A DNA stretch of 64,000 nt, taken from NCBI RefSeq assembly GCF_000277125.1, contig NC_016946.1:2108001-2172000 (forward strand), read 5' to 3'. Shown piece by piece: positions 19,047 through 29,360 of the stretch. Each line of letters begins with the position of its first letter. The first letter of the stretch is position 1. The position numbers were made by a program, and so were the translations under genes. Source of the stretch: Mycobacterium intracellulare ATCC 13950 (lineage in GTDB: Bacteria; Actinomycetota; Actinomycetes; Mycobacteriales; Mycobacteriaceae). Under the pieces are notes generated by a model, which saw only the letters and a program-made list of their open reading frames with translations, did no database searches and was not told the DNA's origin.

Positions 19047-19531
19047 CTACCTTTTGTCTCCAACGATGTAGGACCAGGCCTCTCAGCCTGCCAGCTAATA
19101 TCGAACTCTATGTTCATCTCGGTCGGGATGGCTAGCGCCGCATAATCGAGTCGAGCCTGATCAGGGCCGCTGCGGCTAGCTCCCGCCAGGGCGTGAATCG
19201 GCTCGGACGATACGGTCATCGGTCGCTAATTTTCCTGAAAATCTCCGTGAGCCCGCGTCTTGACGCCGCCGGACAAATACACCGAAACCGCCCTGACATG
19301 GGCTAGCGCGCGGATTTCTACAGTGTCAGAGGCGTGCGGATCAACAACAGCGACACGAACAGTCCGCGACGCGCGACGGGACAAAGCGCAGCTGTACGGA
19401 GTGTTGCATGCGTCCACTATAGGACAGGCGAGGTTTTCGCCCGTTGGGCTCAGCCGGGATCCGCGCCGTCTGGGCTGGTCATCGCTTCGATCGGCTCGGC
19501 GCGAGGGTCTCCGCATGTGTCGGCGCCGTGC
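19047..19531. other. Intergenic region upstream of cysK; no supported gene
   Basis: About 485 bp between the cysK start and the YeiH-like stop. It must contain the cysK promoter. Short frames on both strands are compositionally erratic and lack ribosome sites. I see no riboswitch or hairpin that I can name. Confidence 0.5.
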
Positions 19532-20659
19532 CTAGGCGCTGACACCCCACCCGAGCAGCCGCGACGTCAGCAGCACGATGCCGAGGGAGACGGTGGCGAC
19601 GACCGTCAGCCCGATGACCGCGACGACCAGCGGGCGCCAGCCGGTGCGCGCGATCTGACGGATATCGGTGTTGAGGCCCACGCCAGCAAAGGTCAGCAGG
19701 AACGCCCATTTCGACACGTTGGCGAGGTTGGCGGTTTGGCCTTTGGTCAGCCAGCCGGCGGTGGCGATCGCCGACACCGCCAGGAAGCCGAGCACGAATT
19801 TCGGGAATTTGTTCCAGACGAACGCGGCCTTGGCATTGGCGCCCCGCGCGATCTCGTCGGCCTGCCCGCGCGCGGCCCAATACAGCGCGAAGCCCAGCAC
19901 GACGAAACCGATCAGCGCGTTGCGGGTCGACTTCACCAGCACCGCGATCTTGCCGGCGTGGTCGGAGTACAGGTAGCCCGTGGCGGTGGTTTCGGCGGTG
20001 TTGTCCACGGAAAGCCCTGCCCACAAACCGAATTCGTGATCGGTGAGCCCGATCGCGTGGCCCAGCGGCGGCAACACGAACAGTGACACCGCGCCCAGCG
20101 CCAGGATCGCCGCGATCGCGTAGCTGACATCGGAATTGCGGGCCCGGATCGCGCCCTTGGCCGCCACGATCGCCGACACCCCGCAGATCGACGTGCCGAT
20201 CGCCAACAACGAGCCGAGCTTGCCCGACAACCCGAACGCGCGGGCCACGACGATGATGATCGTCCCCGCGATCGTCATGTCCACCAGGATCTGCACCAGG
20301 CTGATCCCGCCGAGCTTGGCGATGTCGCCCAGCACGAAACGCGAACCGAGCGCCACGATGCCGACCTTGAGCCAGAATTCGTAGGTCAGCACGCCGGAGC
20401 GAAAGATCGGGTGCAGGCCAACGGTATTGGTGATGAGCAGCCCAATCACGATCGCCCACAACACGTATTCGATGTCGGGCACCGTCCAGTGCTCGTGTTT
20501 GGCCAGCGCGTTCCACCAGATCTGGGCGTACTTGCCCAGCACCCCGACGCCGATCAGCAGCAGGATGCCCGGGACATAGTCGAGCGGACGGGTACTGGTG
20601 AACGTGGTTTCGGCAGATGCTTCGCCGGGCTCGACGCGCACCGTGCTCACGCCGGTCAC
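19532..20659 (-). CDS. YeiH-family membrane protein (putative sulfate/anion exporter)
   Basis: A ~375-aa integral membrane protein with about ten hydrophobic helices (for example [53 protein letters not shown]). It has family motifs [36 protein letters not shown] and [15 protein letters not shown]. The family (PF03601) is often called putative sulfate exporter, but the substrate is unproven. I chose GTG 20659 because it overlaps the stop of the small upstream gene by GTGA. Its position among cysteine and sulfotransferase genes fits a sulfur role. Confidence 0.82.
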   Translation of the reverse strand: MTGVSTVRVEPGEASAETTFTSTRPLDYVPGILLLIGVGVLGKYAQIWWNALAKHEHWTVPDIEYVLWAIVIGLLITNTVGLHPIFRSGVLTYEFWLKVGIVALGSRFVLGDIAKLGGISLVQILVDMTIAGTIIIVVARAFGLSGKLGSLLAIGTSICGVSAIVAAKGAIRARNSDVSYAIAAILALGAVSLFVLPPLGHAIGLTDHEFGLWAGLSVDNTAETTATGYLYSDHAGKIAVLVKSTRNALIGFVVLGFALYWAARGQADEIARGANAKAAFVWNKFPKFVLGFLAVSAIATAGWLTKGQTANLANVSKWAFLLTFAGVGLNTDIRQIARTGWRPLVVAVIGLTVVATVSLGIVLLTSRLLGWGVSA

Positions 20660-20808
20660 CACGGAACCTTCGGAAGCACGTCGGCCACCGCCAGCGCGAC
20701 GATGGCGCCGGCCACCGCGGTCGCCCACCAGTCCACCGATATCGCGCCGAGCCTCGCGGTCCAGCGCGGTCCCCGCAGCGCGTCGTCCTCTGGCACGCCC
20801 TCACCCAC
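20656..20808 (-). CDS. Small single-helix membrane protein coupled to the YeiH gene
   Basis: A 50-aa product from GTG 20808, preceded by AGGAG with 8-nt spacing. An upstream in-frame GTG at 20817 is too close to that ribosome site. The product has a charged N-terminus and one hydrophobic helix ([17 protein letters not shown]). Its stop overlaps the YeiH start by GTGA, so translation is coupled. It is easily missed because of its length. It is probably a small accessory subunit or stabiliser of the transporter; that is inference from coupling and topology. Confidence 0.65.
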   Translation of the reverse strand: MGEGVPEDDALRGPRWTARLGAISVDWWATAVAGAIVALAVADVLPKVPW

Positions 20809-20948
20809 GATGGCCACTCCTCACGCGACTCCCCGGGCGACAGTGGCGGCTTGCGCAGCCGCATCCCGTTGAGGGGAATCGTGGCCCGTGGGTCCGGCGC
20901 GTCCAAGTGATTGACTCGGGCAGAATTTAGCTCGCCCGGGGCGGTCGA

Positions 20949-21752
20949 TCAGGTTGGCAGGCCGCGCTTCTCGGCGTCGGCACGGTAGCGGTCCACCCAC
21001 TCGTCGGAGCGATGGTCGGCCTGGCGTTCGAGCACCGGCTCCGGCGCCAGCTGCGGGTCGAGACCCAGCGCCTCGAGGATGGAGGCCACCACCTGGGTGA
21101 GGTTGCGCCACAACACCGGATACGGAATCTCCATGGGCGTGATGCCCTCCTGGGCGAACCAGTTCCGCCAGCCCTCTTCTTGCGCGCGCAGCATGGTGAC
21201 CACGTGAGCGATCGCCCCGGCGTGGTAGGTGGCGCGTGCGTCGCGGGCCGGGTCGGGCCTGCCCCGCCAGACGCGGGTCTGCACCGCGCGCCAGAAGGAC
21301 ACCGCCTGCGAAATCACGTCGGGCCGGTAGACGTGAATCAGTAGCGGGTCTTCGCCCACCACGTCGCGGATGGCCGCGAGCAGGCCGTCGCCGCTTCGGT
21401 CCGGCAGGTTCTTGGCGCGGTCGAGCAGCAGCGGTGTCTGGTTCCACATCAGCTTGCCGCCCCACACCCCGTTCGGCGTCCGTCCGACCGTACGGATGTA
21501 GGCGCGCCAGATCTCGGGCGGCGCGAGGTCCGGGGTCCCGGCGTCCAGCGGGTCAAGCAGATTCAGGATCGACTCGTCGTCGACGCCGGCGAACCACTCC
21601 CGTGGCTGTGGCGACTGGCTGGTGGCCGGCAAATACTGAAAGAACTCCTGCGGCTCGCCGGCCACGCCGGTCGCGCGCAGCGATTCGACCAGCAGCGTGC
21701 TGCCGCTGCGCTGCGACGCCAACACCAGGTATGACGACGGCCTGTTTGTCAC
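20949..21752 (-). CDS. stf0: Trehalose 2-sulfotransferase Stf0
   Basis: Stf0 transfers sulfate from PAPS to the 2-position of trehalose, the first step of sulfolipid-type glycolipids. The 267-aa protein equals the length of M. tuberculosis Stf0 (recalled). It has the 5'-phosphosulfate loop [15 protein letters not shown] at residues 12-26, the conserved [11 protein letters not shown] segment, [11 protein letters not shown] and the PAPS-binding [17 protein letters not shown]. In H37Rv stf0 is Rv0295c, in another location, so this is a relocated or independently placed copy within a sulfur gene neighbourhood. Confidence 0.92.
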   Translation of the reverse strand: MTNRPSSYLVLASQRSGSTLLVESLRATGVAGEPQEFFQYLPATSQSPQPREWFAGVDDESILNLLDPLDAGTPDLAPPEIWRAYIRTVGRTPNGVWGGKLMWNQTPLLLDRAKNLPDRSGDGLLAAIRDVVGEDPLLIHVYRPDVISQAVSFWRAVQTRVWRGRPDPARDARATYHAGAIAHVVTMLRAQEEGWRNWFAQEGITPMEIPYPVLWRNLTQVVASILEALGLDPQLAPEPVLERQADHRSDEWVDRYRADAEKRGLPT

Positions 21753-21924
21753 CCGCAGAGTCTAACCAGAATTTGAAATCCCAATCTGTCAAGCACGATT
21801 AGGGTCGGCGTGAATGAAAACCTTGCGTCGCCCCGATGTTGCCCTTATAGCTCCGGCGCGGACGGCCAGCCAAAGCCACGGTTTCGTGAACCCAAGGGAT
21901 TCAGGAATATTCGAGGTTTTGTTT

Positions 21925-22070
21925 CGTCGCAGCCAAAGGAGCCTGCTCGGCGGCGATCTCGCAGACGCACAAGCGCCTGCGCATCAGGTGCTGGGCGTAA
22001 ACCTTGTCGCGCTGATCGCGCGAGAACGCGAAGTCCAGGTTGACGGGCAGCCCCGCCCAATCCACCCGCT
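21925..22070 (-). pseudogene. Broken copy of the ferredoxin-reductase C-terminus of the nitrate reductase fusion
   Basis: In one minus-strand frame the residues LDFAFSRDQRDKVYAQHLMR match [20 protein letters not shown] near the end of the adjacent 1418-aa fusion protein. About 40 residues are then missing, and the frame continues LCVCEIAAEQAP, like [10 protein letters not shown] of the intact copy. The NADP-binding YVCGTADPM segment between them is lost. It lies just downstream of the intact gene on the same strand, which points to a partial tandem duplication followed by deletion. No upstream domain remains, so it cannot be functional. Confidence 0.7.
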
Positions 22071-22275
22071 CCTCCGTCACGCCGACGCGTCGTAGGCGGC
22101 ATCGCAGCGGGCAGCCGTTCTCGAGGACCCGATCGGGTCCATCACAGTCCCGAGTCATACGACGACCCCTTCAGGTGCGCGACCTTCTGAGTGCATGGTG
22201 CGACGCGGATGTTTCATCGGCGGATGCGCGATGTTTCCGCCGTATTACAAGTTCGATGTCAGCGGCGGATCGGCG

Positions 22276-25200
22276 CTAGTAGACGTCGCGGTGGTAGCGC
22301 TTGTCGGCGCTGAGCCCTTGCACGTACGCCTGCGCCGCGTCCGGGTCGAGGTTGCCGAATTCGGCCGCGATGTCGCACAGCGCGCGGTCGACGTCCTTGG
22401 CCATCGGGTCGGCGGTGCCGCAGACGTAGAGCTGGGCGCCGTCCTGCAACCAGCTCCACAGCTGCGCGCCGCGGTTGCGCATCAGGTGCTGCACGTAGAC
22501 CTTTTGCTGCTGGTCCCGGGAGAACGCGAGGTCCAACTCGGTGAGAAAGCCGTCGTCACGCATCTGTTCGAGTTCGTCGCGGTAGTAGTAGTCGGTGGCG
22601 GCATGTTGCTCGCCGAAGAACAACCAGTTGGGTCCGGTGTGGCCGAGCGCGCGCCGCTCCTGCAGAAAGCCGCGGAAGGGCGCGATGCCGGTGCCCGGAC
22701 CGATCATGATCATCGGCGTGTCCGGGTCGCTCGGCGGGCGGAAATTGCTCGACGACTGCAGGTACACGGCGACTCGATCGCCAGGGGAACGGTCGGCGAG
22801 GTAGGTCGAACACACCCCGCGGCGCGGGACGCCCTGGAAGTTGTAGCGCACCGGTGAGACCGTCAGGTGAACCTCGCCCGGGCACTCTTTCGGGCTCGAT
22901 GAGATCGAGTACAGCCGCGGCTGAAGGCGTTTGAGCACTCGCAGCCACTCGTGGGCCGACGCGATGACCGGCAGCTGCGCCAGCAGGTCGATGGATTGCC
23001 GGCCCCACGACCAATCCGCCAGGGCGCGCTTGTTTTCCGGCTTCAGCAGCTCCGCGAGTTTCGCATCGCCCGTGCGCTCCTGCACGAACCGCACCAGGTC
23101 CCGGCTGATGTGGGCGATTTCGATGCGCTCGGTCAGCGCCGAGCGCAACGACATCAGCCCGTGCTCGCCGACCTCGACGGGTGTCTGCGCGTCCAGCCCG
23201 GTGACGGACAGCCATTCGTCGACCAGCTGGTCGCTGTTGCGCGGCCACACCCCGAGCGCGTCACCGGCCTCGTAGGTCACGGTTTCTTCCGGCAGGTCGA
23301 AAACCAAGTGCCGCACGTCTTTTGCCGATTTCGGCCGACTCAGCACGGTGTTGCGGACCATGCCGGTGATCAGCGGATGCTTCTTGCTGTACGTGCTCGG
23401 CGCGGGCGGGCCCGGGCGCGACGGCGCCACCACCGTGGAGGCGCGGGCCGGCGCCGCCGCCCTGCCGTCGCCACCGACGGAGGTGGGGGTCCGGGTCAGG
23501 GCGTCGATGATGTCGCCAAGCCACTTCGCCGCGGAGTCGTCGTAGTCGGGTTCGCAGTCGACCCGGCCGGTGAGGCGGGTCGCGCCCAGCTCGGCGAGCC
23601 GCGCGTCGAGATTGCGTCCGTGGCCGCAGAAGTCGTCGTAATTGGAGTCGCCCAGCGCGAGCACGGCGTAGCGGGTATCGGTGAATCGCGGCGCGGTCTC
23701 GGACGTCAGCGCCCGCCACAGGCCGGCACCGTTGTCGGGCGCGTCGCCGTCACCGGTGGTGCTGGTGATGAGCAATAGCTCCCGCGTTTTCGTCAGCTCG
23801 GCCACCGGGAAGTCGTCCATGCTGTGCAATGAGACCGGCAGCTTGGCGTCGGCCAGTCGGGCGGCGATGTCGGCGGCGAGCTCCTCCGCAGTCCCCGTCT
23901 GCGACGCCCACAGCACCACGACGGGAGCGCGCTCGGGCGCGGGTGGGGGGCCGGCCGGCGCGACGGGCGGCTGCCCAACGGCCGGCGCCGGAGCCGATGG
24001 GGGCGCCACGGGCAGCGCCACCGGCTTGGGTCCGTCGGCGCGCGAGAACAATCCCGCCAGTAGGCCGTCCACCCACAACCGGGTGCCGGAATCGAACGGC
24101 GCGCTCGGCGGCAAGGTCGGCACCCCGGCGGCGCGGCGGCCGGCGTCCGAGCGGAGCCCGGTCAGCATCCCGGCGAGGTAGGCGCGGCCGAGTTCGTTGA
24201 ATTCCGGCTTGGGCAGTGTTGTGACGCCGAGCAATTCGCCCAGGGTGTCGAGTTGGGGCACGCTGATTTCTCGTACCTCCCTGGCCGCGGCGTCCGGTGC
24301 GTCGGTGTTCGCCGTCGTCGTGGTGTCCGGATCGGGTTGGGAGACAGCTACTTTCGTCAAGGTGACGGCGCACGCCTTGAATTCGGGCTGGTTCGAGATC
24401 GGGTCGACGGCGTCGTTGGTGACGGCGTTGATCGACAGGTACTCGCCGAAGGCATCGTTCCAGTGGAACGGCGCGAAGCAGTTGCCCGGACGCACCCGAT
24501 CGCTGACGACCGCGGGCAGCACCGCGCGGCCGCGGCGAGAAGCGATTTCGATCGGATCGTCGTCGGCGATATCAAGCCTCGCGGCGTCGTCGGGGTGGAT
24601 CTCGACGAACGGTCCGGGGTTGAGCTTGTTGAGCTTGGCGACCTTGCCGGTCTTGGTCATGGTGTGCCATTGGTGCGGCAGCCGGCCGGTGTTCAGCAGG
24701 AACGGGTAGTCGTCGTCCGGCATCTCCTCGGGCAGCAGGTGCGGGCGGGCGAAGAACGCCGCACGGCCGCTCGGGGTCGGAAAGGCCAGTCGCGGCACCG
24801 TGCCGTCGTCGCGGACCAACTGTGATTGGCTGACACCGTCGTTCAGATAGCGGATCGGGTTGCGATCGGCCTCGCTGTCCGGCGCGCACGGCCACTGCAC
24901 CGGACTCCGGCGCAACCGCTCGTAGCTGATCCCGCGCAGGTCGTAACCGGTCTTCGGGTTCGAGAACCGCTTGATTTCCTCGAAGACCTCCTCGGCGGAG
25001 TCGTAACTGAACGCCTCCGAAAAGCCCATCTCGCAGGCGATCCGGGCGATGATTTGCCAGTCCGGCATCGCGTGACTCGGTGCGGGGACCGCCGGCTGGA
25101 ACAGCGTCATGTTGCGCTCGGAATTGACCATCACCCCCTCAGACTCCGCCCACAGGGCCGCTGGCAATAACACGTCGGCGTATTCGGTGGTCTCCGTCTC

Positions 25201-26532
25201 GAGGAACGCGTCCTGGACCATCACCAATTCGGCGCGCTCCAGTCCGGCCAGCACCGTCTTGCGGTTGGCAACGGAGGCAACGGGATTGGTGCAGACGATC
25301 CAGCACGCCTTGATCTGTCCGGCGGCCATTCGGGAGAACATGTCGATGGTGCCGGTGCCGACCTCGGTGCGCAGCGTTCCGCGGGGGACGCCCCACAGGT
25401 CTTCGACGAACTCGCGGTCCTCGGCCGAGGCGACCGACCGCTGCCCCGGCAGGCCCGGTCCCATGTAACCCATCTCGCGGCCACCCATCGCGTTGGGCTG
25501 CCCGGTGAGGGAGAAGGGACCGCTGCCGGGCTTGCAGATGGCCCCAGTGGCCAGATGCAGGTTGCAGATGGCGTTGGTGTTCCAGGTGCCGTGGGTGCTC
25601 TGGTTGAGCCCCATCGTCCAGCAGCTCACGAAATTGTCGGCCTCGCCGATCATCTGGGCCGCGGCGCGGATGTCGTCTTCGGGGATGCCGGATATTTCGC
25701 TGACCTTGGCGGGGGTGTACTGCGCCAGGAAGCTGGGCATCACCTCCCAGCCCTCGGTGAACTCGGCGATGAATTCGGGGTCGGTGTGGCCGTTCTCGAC
25801 GATCAGGTGCAGCAGGCCATTGAGCAGCGCCAGATCCGACCCCGGGGCGATCTGCAGGAAGAGGTCCGCCTTGTCGGCGGTCGCCGTGCGGCGCGGGTCG
25901 ACGACGATCAGTTTTGCGCCGGCCTTGACGCGGTCCATCATGCGCAGGAAAAGGATCGGGTGGCAGTCCGCCATGTTGGCGCCGATGACGAAGAAGACGT
26001 CGGCGTGTTCGAAGTCCTGATACGAACCCGGGGGGCCGTCGGCGCCCAGCGAAAGCTTGTAGCCAGAACCCGCACTGGCCATGCACAGTCGCGAGTTCGA
26101 CTCGATCTGGTTGGTGCCGATGAACCCCTTGGTCAGCTTGTTCGCCAGGTACTGCGCCTCGATGGACATCTGGCCGGACACGTACATCGCGAACGCGTCC
26201 GCGCCGTGTTCGTCGATGATCGCCCGTAACCGTCTCGCGCACTGGGTGATCGCCTGATCCGTGTCGATGGCCTGCAGCGGTTCGCCGCGATCGGTGCGCA
26301 CGTACGCCGAGTCCATGCGGCCGGGGGCGCCCAGCATGTCCGCGGTGGTGGCGCCCTTGGTGCACAGCCGGCCGAAGTTGGCCGGATGTTCTTTGTTGCC
26401 AACCGACTTGGTGACGTGACCGCGACCCGTTTCCGGGTCCGTTGTGATCTGCAACACCATGCCGCAACCGACGCCGCAATACGCGCACATGGTGTTCACG
26501 GCGTTCTCCTCCGCCATGGACTCCGTGGCCAC
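22276..26532 (-). CDS. Assimilatory nitrate reductase fused to flavodoxin and NADPH reductase domains
   Basis: A single ~1418-aa chain predicted to take electrons from NADPH through FAD, FMN and an iron-sulfur cluster to a molybdenum site and reduce nitrate to nitrite. Residues ~1-760 are a molybdopterin oxidoreductase with a [4Fe-4S] motif (Cys16, Cys19, Cys23, Cys57) and a likely Mo-ligand Cys150 in [10 protein letters not shown] Pro/Ala linker follows. Then comes a flavodoxin domain ([25 protein letters not shown]) and a CysJ-like FAD/NADPH domain ([31 protein letters not shown]). GTG 26532 has GGAGGG at good spacing; GTG 26538 is possible. A similar mycobacterial fusion has been called NasN (from memory). 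No nitrite reductase is adjacent. Confidence 0.9.
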   Translation of the reverse strand: MATESMAEENAVNTMCAYCGVGCGMVLQITTDPETGRGHVTKSVGNKEHPANFGRLCTKGATTADMLGAPGRMDSAYVRTDRGEPLQAIDTDQAITQCARRLRAIIDEHGADAFAMYVSGQMSIEAQYLANKLTKGFIGTNQIESNSRLCMASAGSGYKLSLGADGPPGSYQDFEHADVFFVIGANMADCHPILFLRMMDRVKAGAKLIVVDPRRTATADKADLFLQIAPGSDLALLNGLLHLIVENGHTDPEFIAEFTEGWEVMPSFLAQYTPAKVSEISGIPEDDIRAAAQMIGEADNFVSCWTMGLNQSTHGTWNTNAICNLHLATGAICKPGSGPFSLTGQPNAMGGREMGYMGPGLPGQRSVASAEDREFVEDLWGVPRGTLRTEVGTGTIDMFSRMAAGQIKACWIVCTNPVASVANRKTVLAGLERAELVMVQDAFLETETTEYADVLLPAALWAESEGVMVNSERNMTLFQPAVPAPSHAMPDWQIIARIACEMGFSEAFSYDSAEEVFEEIKRFSNPKTGYDLRGISYERLRRSPVQWPCAPDSEADRNPIRYLNDGVSQSQLVRDDGTVPRLAFPTPSGRAAFFARPHLLPEEMPDDDYPFLLNTGRLPHQWHTMTKTGKVAKLNKLNPGPFVEIHPDDAARLDIADDDPIEIASRRGRAVLPAVVSDRVRPGNCFAPFHWNDAFGEYLSINAVTNDAVDPISNQPEFKACAVTLTKVAVSQPDPDTTTTANTDAPDAAAREVREISVPQLDTLGELLGVTTLPKPEFNELGRAYLAGMLTGLRSDAGRRAAGVPTLPPSAPFDSGTRLWVDGLLAGLFSRADGPKPVALPVAPPSAPAPAVGQPPVAPAGPPPAPERAPVVVLWASQTGTAEELAADIAARLADAKLPVSLHSMDDFPVAELTKTRELLLITSTTGDGDAPDNGAGLWRALTSETAPRFTDTRYAVLALGDSNYDDFCGHGRNLDARLAELGATRLTGRVDCEPDYDDSAAKWLGDIIDALTRTPTSVGGDGRAAAPARASTVVAPSRPGPPAPSTYSKKHPLITGMVRNTVLSRPKSAKDVRHLVFDLPEETVTYEAGDALGVWPRNSDQLVDEWLSVTGLDAQTPVEVGEHGLMSLRSALTERIEIAHISRDLVRFVQERTGDAKLAELLKPENKRALADWSWGRQSIDLLAQLPVIASAHEWLRVLKRLQPRLYSISSSPKECPGEVHLTVSPVRYNFQGVPRRGVCSTYLADRSPGDRVAVYLQSSSNFRPPSDPDTPMIMIGPGTGIAPFRGFLQERRALGHTGPNWLFFGEQHAATDYYYRDELEQMRDDGFLTELDLAFSRDQQQKVYVQHLMRNRGAQLWSWLQDGAQLYVCGTADPMAKDVDRALCDIAAEFGNLDPDAAQAYVQGLSADKRYHRDVY

Positions 26533-26831
26533 GCTCACGTCCCTCCGTCGAGTGCGTACGGGTTAGCTCCGTATCGAGTGAGTTCATTGTGGAGCAGGCA
26601 TGTTTCGCCGCCGCTCCCCGAAATTTCCCCCCGTTTACTTTCTTCTCTCACCGGCCGACACGCCAATGTGAAATCGCCGGGGGAATTCGCGGCGGGGGAT
26701 CGCGTTACCGCAGGTCACCGTTGACCACCCGCCCCGCACGAGGTTACGTCGCGCACCCCGCACGACGCTTCTCAGAACGGGCTTTCCGACCAAACCGACG
26801 GAACATTCACAGTCTTCGCTAAGCTCACCGC

Positions 26832-27314
26832 GTGCGTCGGCTCACTGTGATCGTGCTGGTTTTGCTGGCCTGTGGTTGCGGCGGCAAAGCGCCCACGCCA
26901 CCGCAGGCCAAGCCCGACACCTGCAAGGCCTCCGACGGGCCGACCGCCGACACCGTGCGCCAGGCGATCACCGCGGTCCCCATCGCGATCCCCGGCACCA
27001 TCTGGGTTGAAATCGGGCGCGGCCATACCCGCAACTGCCGGTTGTCGTGGGTGCAGATCATCCCCACGATCGCGAATGAGTCGACTCCCCAGCAGCTGCT
27101 CTTCTTCGACCACAACAGGCCGCTCGGGACCGCCACCCCGAACCCAAAGCCGTACATCACCGTGCTGCCTCCCTCGGATGACACCGTGACCGTTCAGTAC
27201 CAGTGGCAGAAGGGAAATGATCAGCTGTGCTGTCCCAGCGGGATCGGGACGGTGAAGTTCCGGATCGGCCCGGACGGCAAGCTGCAAACCGTCGGCAAGG
27301 TTCCCAACCAATAA
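26832..27314 (+). CDS. lppP: LppP/LprE-family lipoprotein
   Basis: A 160-aa exported lipoprotein. The signal peptide MRRLTVIVLVLLACGCGG contains a lipobox with Cys14 (LLAC; Cys16 is the alternative). The mature part carries paired Cys residues (PDTCKAS with RNCRLSW, and QLCCPSG), the WVQIIPTIANESTPQQLLFFDHNRPLGTATP block and a VQYQWQKG strand, all typical of the LppP/LprE family. The start is GTG 26832. It is divergent from the nitrate reductase gene. Its role is unknown; position agrees with lppP (Rv2330c). Confidence 0.8.
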   Translation: MRRLTVIVLVLLACGCGGKAPTPPQAKPDTCKASDGPTADTVRQAITAVPIAIPGTIWVEIGRGHTRNCRLSWVQIIPTIANESTPQQLLFFDHNRPLGTATPNPKPYITVLPPSDDTVTVQYQWQKGNDQLCCPSGIGTVKFRIGPDGKLQTVGKVPNQ

Positions 27315-27358
27315 CCCGTCGGGCCAAGGGCTTCGACGACGCCGATCGGCTTCGCCTG

Positions 27359-29311
27359 TCAGCTTGTGACGGCGTCCGCCAAGTTCTCCGGGTGCAGCAT
27401 CTCGGCGTAACGCAGTTGCTCGGGAACCCCGAAGCCGTCGACCAGTGTCGCGGCGTGCGGGCGCAGCGCCCGGCAGCGGTCGTTGATTCCCCGCGTGACG
27501 GCCTTGGCGCGCTCGGTGGACAGGTACCGGTGCTCGATGTACCACGCCTTGTCGTCCTCGATCACCGACAACGCGTACAGGTCGCACAGGATCCCCAACA
27601 GCTCGCGGGCCTCCTCGTTCGCGCAGCCGTCGATCCCGGCGACGAACGCTTCGAGCACCACGCGGTCGATGTGGGCGCTCGCCGCGTGCAGCACGTGGTC
27701 CTGCACCGAGTTGAACGCGTCGAATTCCGACATCTCTTTGGATTTCGCCTGCAGCCGGCGCGCCACCGACGCCAGCAGGTATTCCTCGCGGTCTTCGAAC
27801 ATCTTGATCTGCGTGCCGCGATTGAACAGGCTGCCCTCTTCCTCGCTGTCCTGGCGGGAGTCCACGATCGTTTGGATAATCGCTTCCGCCGCAGTGCGTT
27901 TGATGACGCGTTCACCGACGGTGTTGGCGGCAAAGCGCACCCATTCGACCGGGCTCATGCTCTTGATGTCGTCGGCGTACGCGGTCAGCAGTTCCTTGGC
28001 CACCAGCTGGGTCAGCACGTGATTGTCGCCCTCGAACGTGGTGAAGACGTCGGTGTCACCGCGCAGCCCGATCAACCTGTTCTCGGCCATGTAGCCCGCG
28101 CCGCCGCACGCCTCGCGGGATTCCTGGATCGCGCGGCTGGCATGCCAGGTGTTGGCGGCCTTTAGCCCGGCCGCGCGGGCTTCGAGCTCGCGTTGCTCGT
28201 CGGCGTCGGGTGCGTCGGCGCTCTGGACGTCATGACATTTGCTGACCAGTTCGTTCTGCGCGAACTGCAGGGCGTAGGACTTCGCGATCAGCGGGAACAG
28301 CCGCCGCTGGTGCACCAGGTAGTCCATGATCAGCACCTCGGAACCGTCGTCGGGGGCGCTGAACTGCCTGCGCTGCAACGCATACCGGGTCGCGATGTCC
28401 AGCGCCACCCGGCCGGCGGCGCCGGCGCTGCCGCCCACGGTGATCCGGCCGCGCACCAAAGTGCCCAGCATGGTGAAGAACCGGCGGTTGGGGTTCTCGA
28501 TCGGCGAGCTGTAGGTGCCGTCGGGGGCGACATCGCCGTACTTGTTCAACAGGTTCACCCGCGGGACGCGAACGTGGTCGAACACGATGCGGCCGTTGTC
28601 CACCCCGGGCAGCCCGCCCTTGTATTCGCAGTCCGACGTGGTGATCCCGGGCAGGTCGTTGCCGTCCTCGTCGCGGATCGGGACCAGCACGCAGTGCACG
28701 CCGTGATTGACCGGCTTGCCGTCCTCGGTGGTGATCAGTTGCGCGAAAACCGCTGCCATGGTTGCGGTTTCGGCCGCGCCCCCGATGTAGTCCTTGCGCG
28801 CCGACGGGGTGGGGGAGTCGATGACGAACTCCTGCGTCTCGGCGTCGTAGGTCGCGGTGGTCTCCAGCGACTGCACGTCGCTGCCGTGCCCGGTCTCGGT
28901 CATCGCGAAACAGCCGCGCAATTCCAGGCTGATGATCTTGGGCACGTAGGTCTCGTGGTGGCGCTCGGTGCCCAGGTTCTCCACGGCACCGCCGAACAGC
29001 CCCCACTGCACCCCGGCCTTCACCATCAGCGAGAGGTCCGACATCGCCAGCATCTCGATCATCGTGATCGCCGCGCCGACGTCGCCGGTGCCGCCATGTT
29101 CTTTGCGGAAGCTGTCGGCGGCCGCGCCGAACGCCGCCATGATCCTCATCTGCTCCGCCACTTTGGTGCGGGCGATCACCGTGTTGGGGGTGTAGTGCGG
29201 GCGGAACAGGTCCTCGGTCAGCGTCGTCCGCATCCGGTTTCTGACGTCACGCCACCGGCCGTCCAGCGCGTTGCGGAGATGTTCTGCGGTGCTTGTCTTT
29301 TGTGGCGCCAT
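27359..29311 (-). CDS. Acyl-CoA dehydrogenase/oxidase-family protein (FadE-like)
   Basis: A 650-aa flavoprotein predicted to oxidise acyl-CoA at the alpha-beta bond. The middle domain is visible in CFAMTETGHGSDVQSLETTATYD and the HVRVPRVNLLNKYGDV segment. The C-terminal half has RYALQRRQF, ACGGAGYMAENRLIGLRGDTDVFTTFEGDNHVLTQLVAKELL and an extended acyl-CoA-oxidase-like tail. The sequence EGDNHVL is the usual region of the oxidase catalytic Glu. ATG 29311 is chosen; an open frame extends further but covers the end of the neighbouring gene. Substrate chain length cannot be read from the sequence. Confidence 0.88.
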   Translation of the reverse strand: MAPQKTSTAEHLRNALDGRWRDVRNRMRTTLTEDLFRPHYTPNTVIARTKVAEQMRIMAAFGAAADSFRKEHGGTGDVGAAITMIEMLAMSDLSLMVKAGVQWGLFGGAVENLGTERHHETYVPKIISLELRGCFAMTETGHGSDVQSLETTATYDAETQEFVIDSPTPSARKDYIGGAAETATMAAVFAQLITTEDGKPVNHGVHCVLVPIRDEDGNDLPGITTSDCEYKGGLPGVDNGRIVFDHVRVPRVNLLNKYGDVAPDGTYSSPIENPNRRFFTMLGTLVRGRITVGGSAGAAGRVALDIATRYALQRRQFSAPDDGSEVLIMDYLVHQRRLFPLIAKSYALQFAQNELVSKCHDVQSADAPDADEQRELEARAAGLKAANTWHASRAIQESREACGGAGYMAENRLIGLRGDTDVFTTFEGDNHVLTQLVAKELLTAYADDIKSMSPVEWVRFAANTVGERVIKRTAAEAIIQTIVDSRQDSEEEGSLFNRGTQIKMFEDREEYLLASVARRLQAKSKEMSEFDAFNSVQDHVLHAASAHIDRVVLEAFVAGIDGCANEEARELLGILCDLYALSVIEDDKAWYIEHRYLSTERAKAVTRGINDRCRALRPHAATLVDGFGVPEQLRYAEMLHPENLADAVTS

Positions 29312-29360
29312 AAGCCGACAGTAATGCGCGGCTCGCGCCGCGGGGAACAAGAACGACGGT

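Noticed and set aside
19226..19516. 96-aa minus-strand frame upstream of cysK
   Set aside because: No ribosome site, Arg-rich shadow composition, and it covers the likely cysK promoter.
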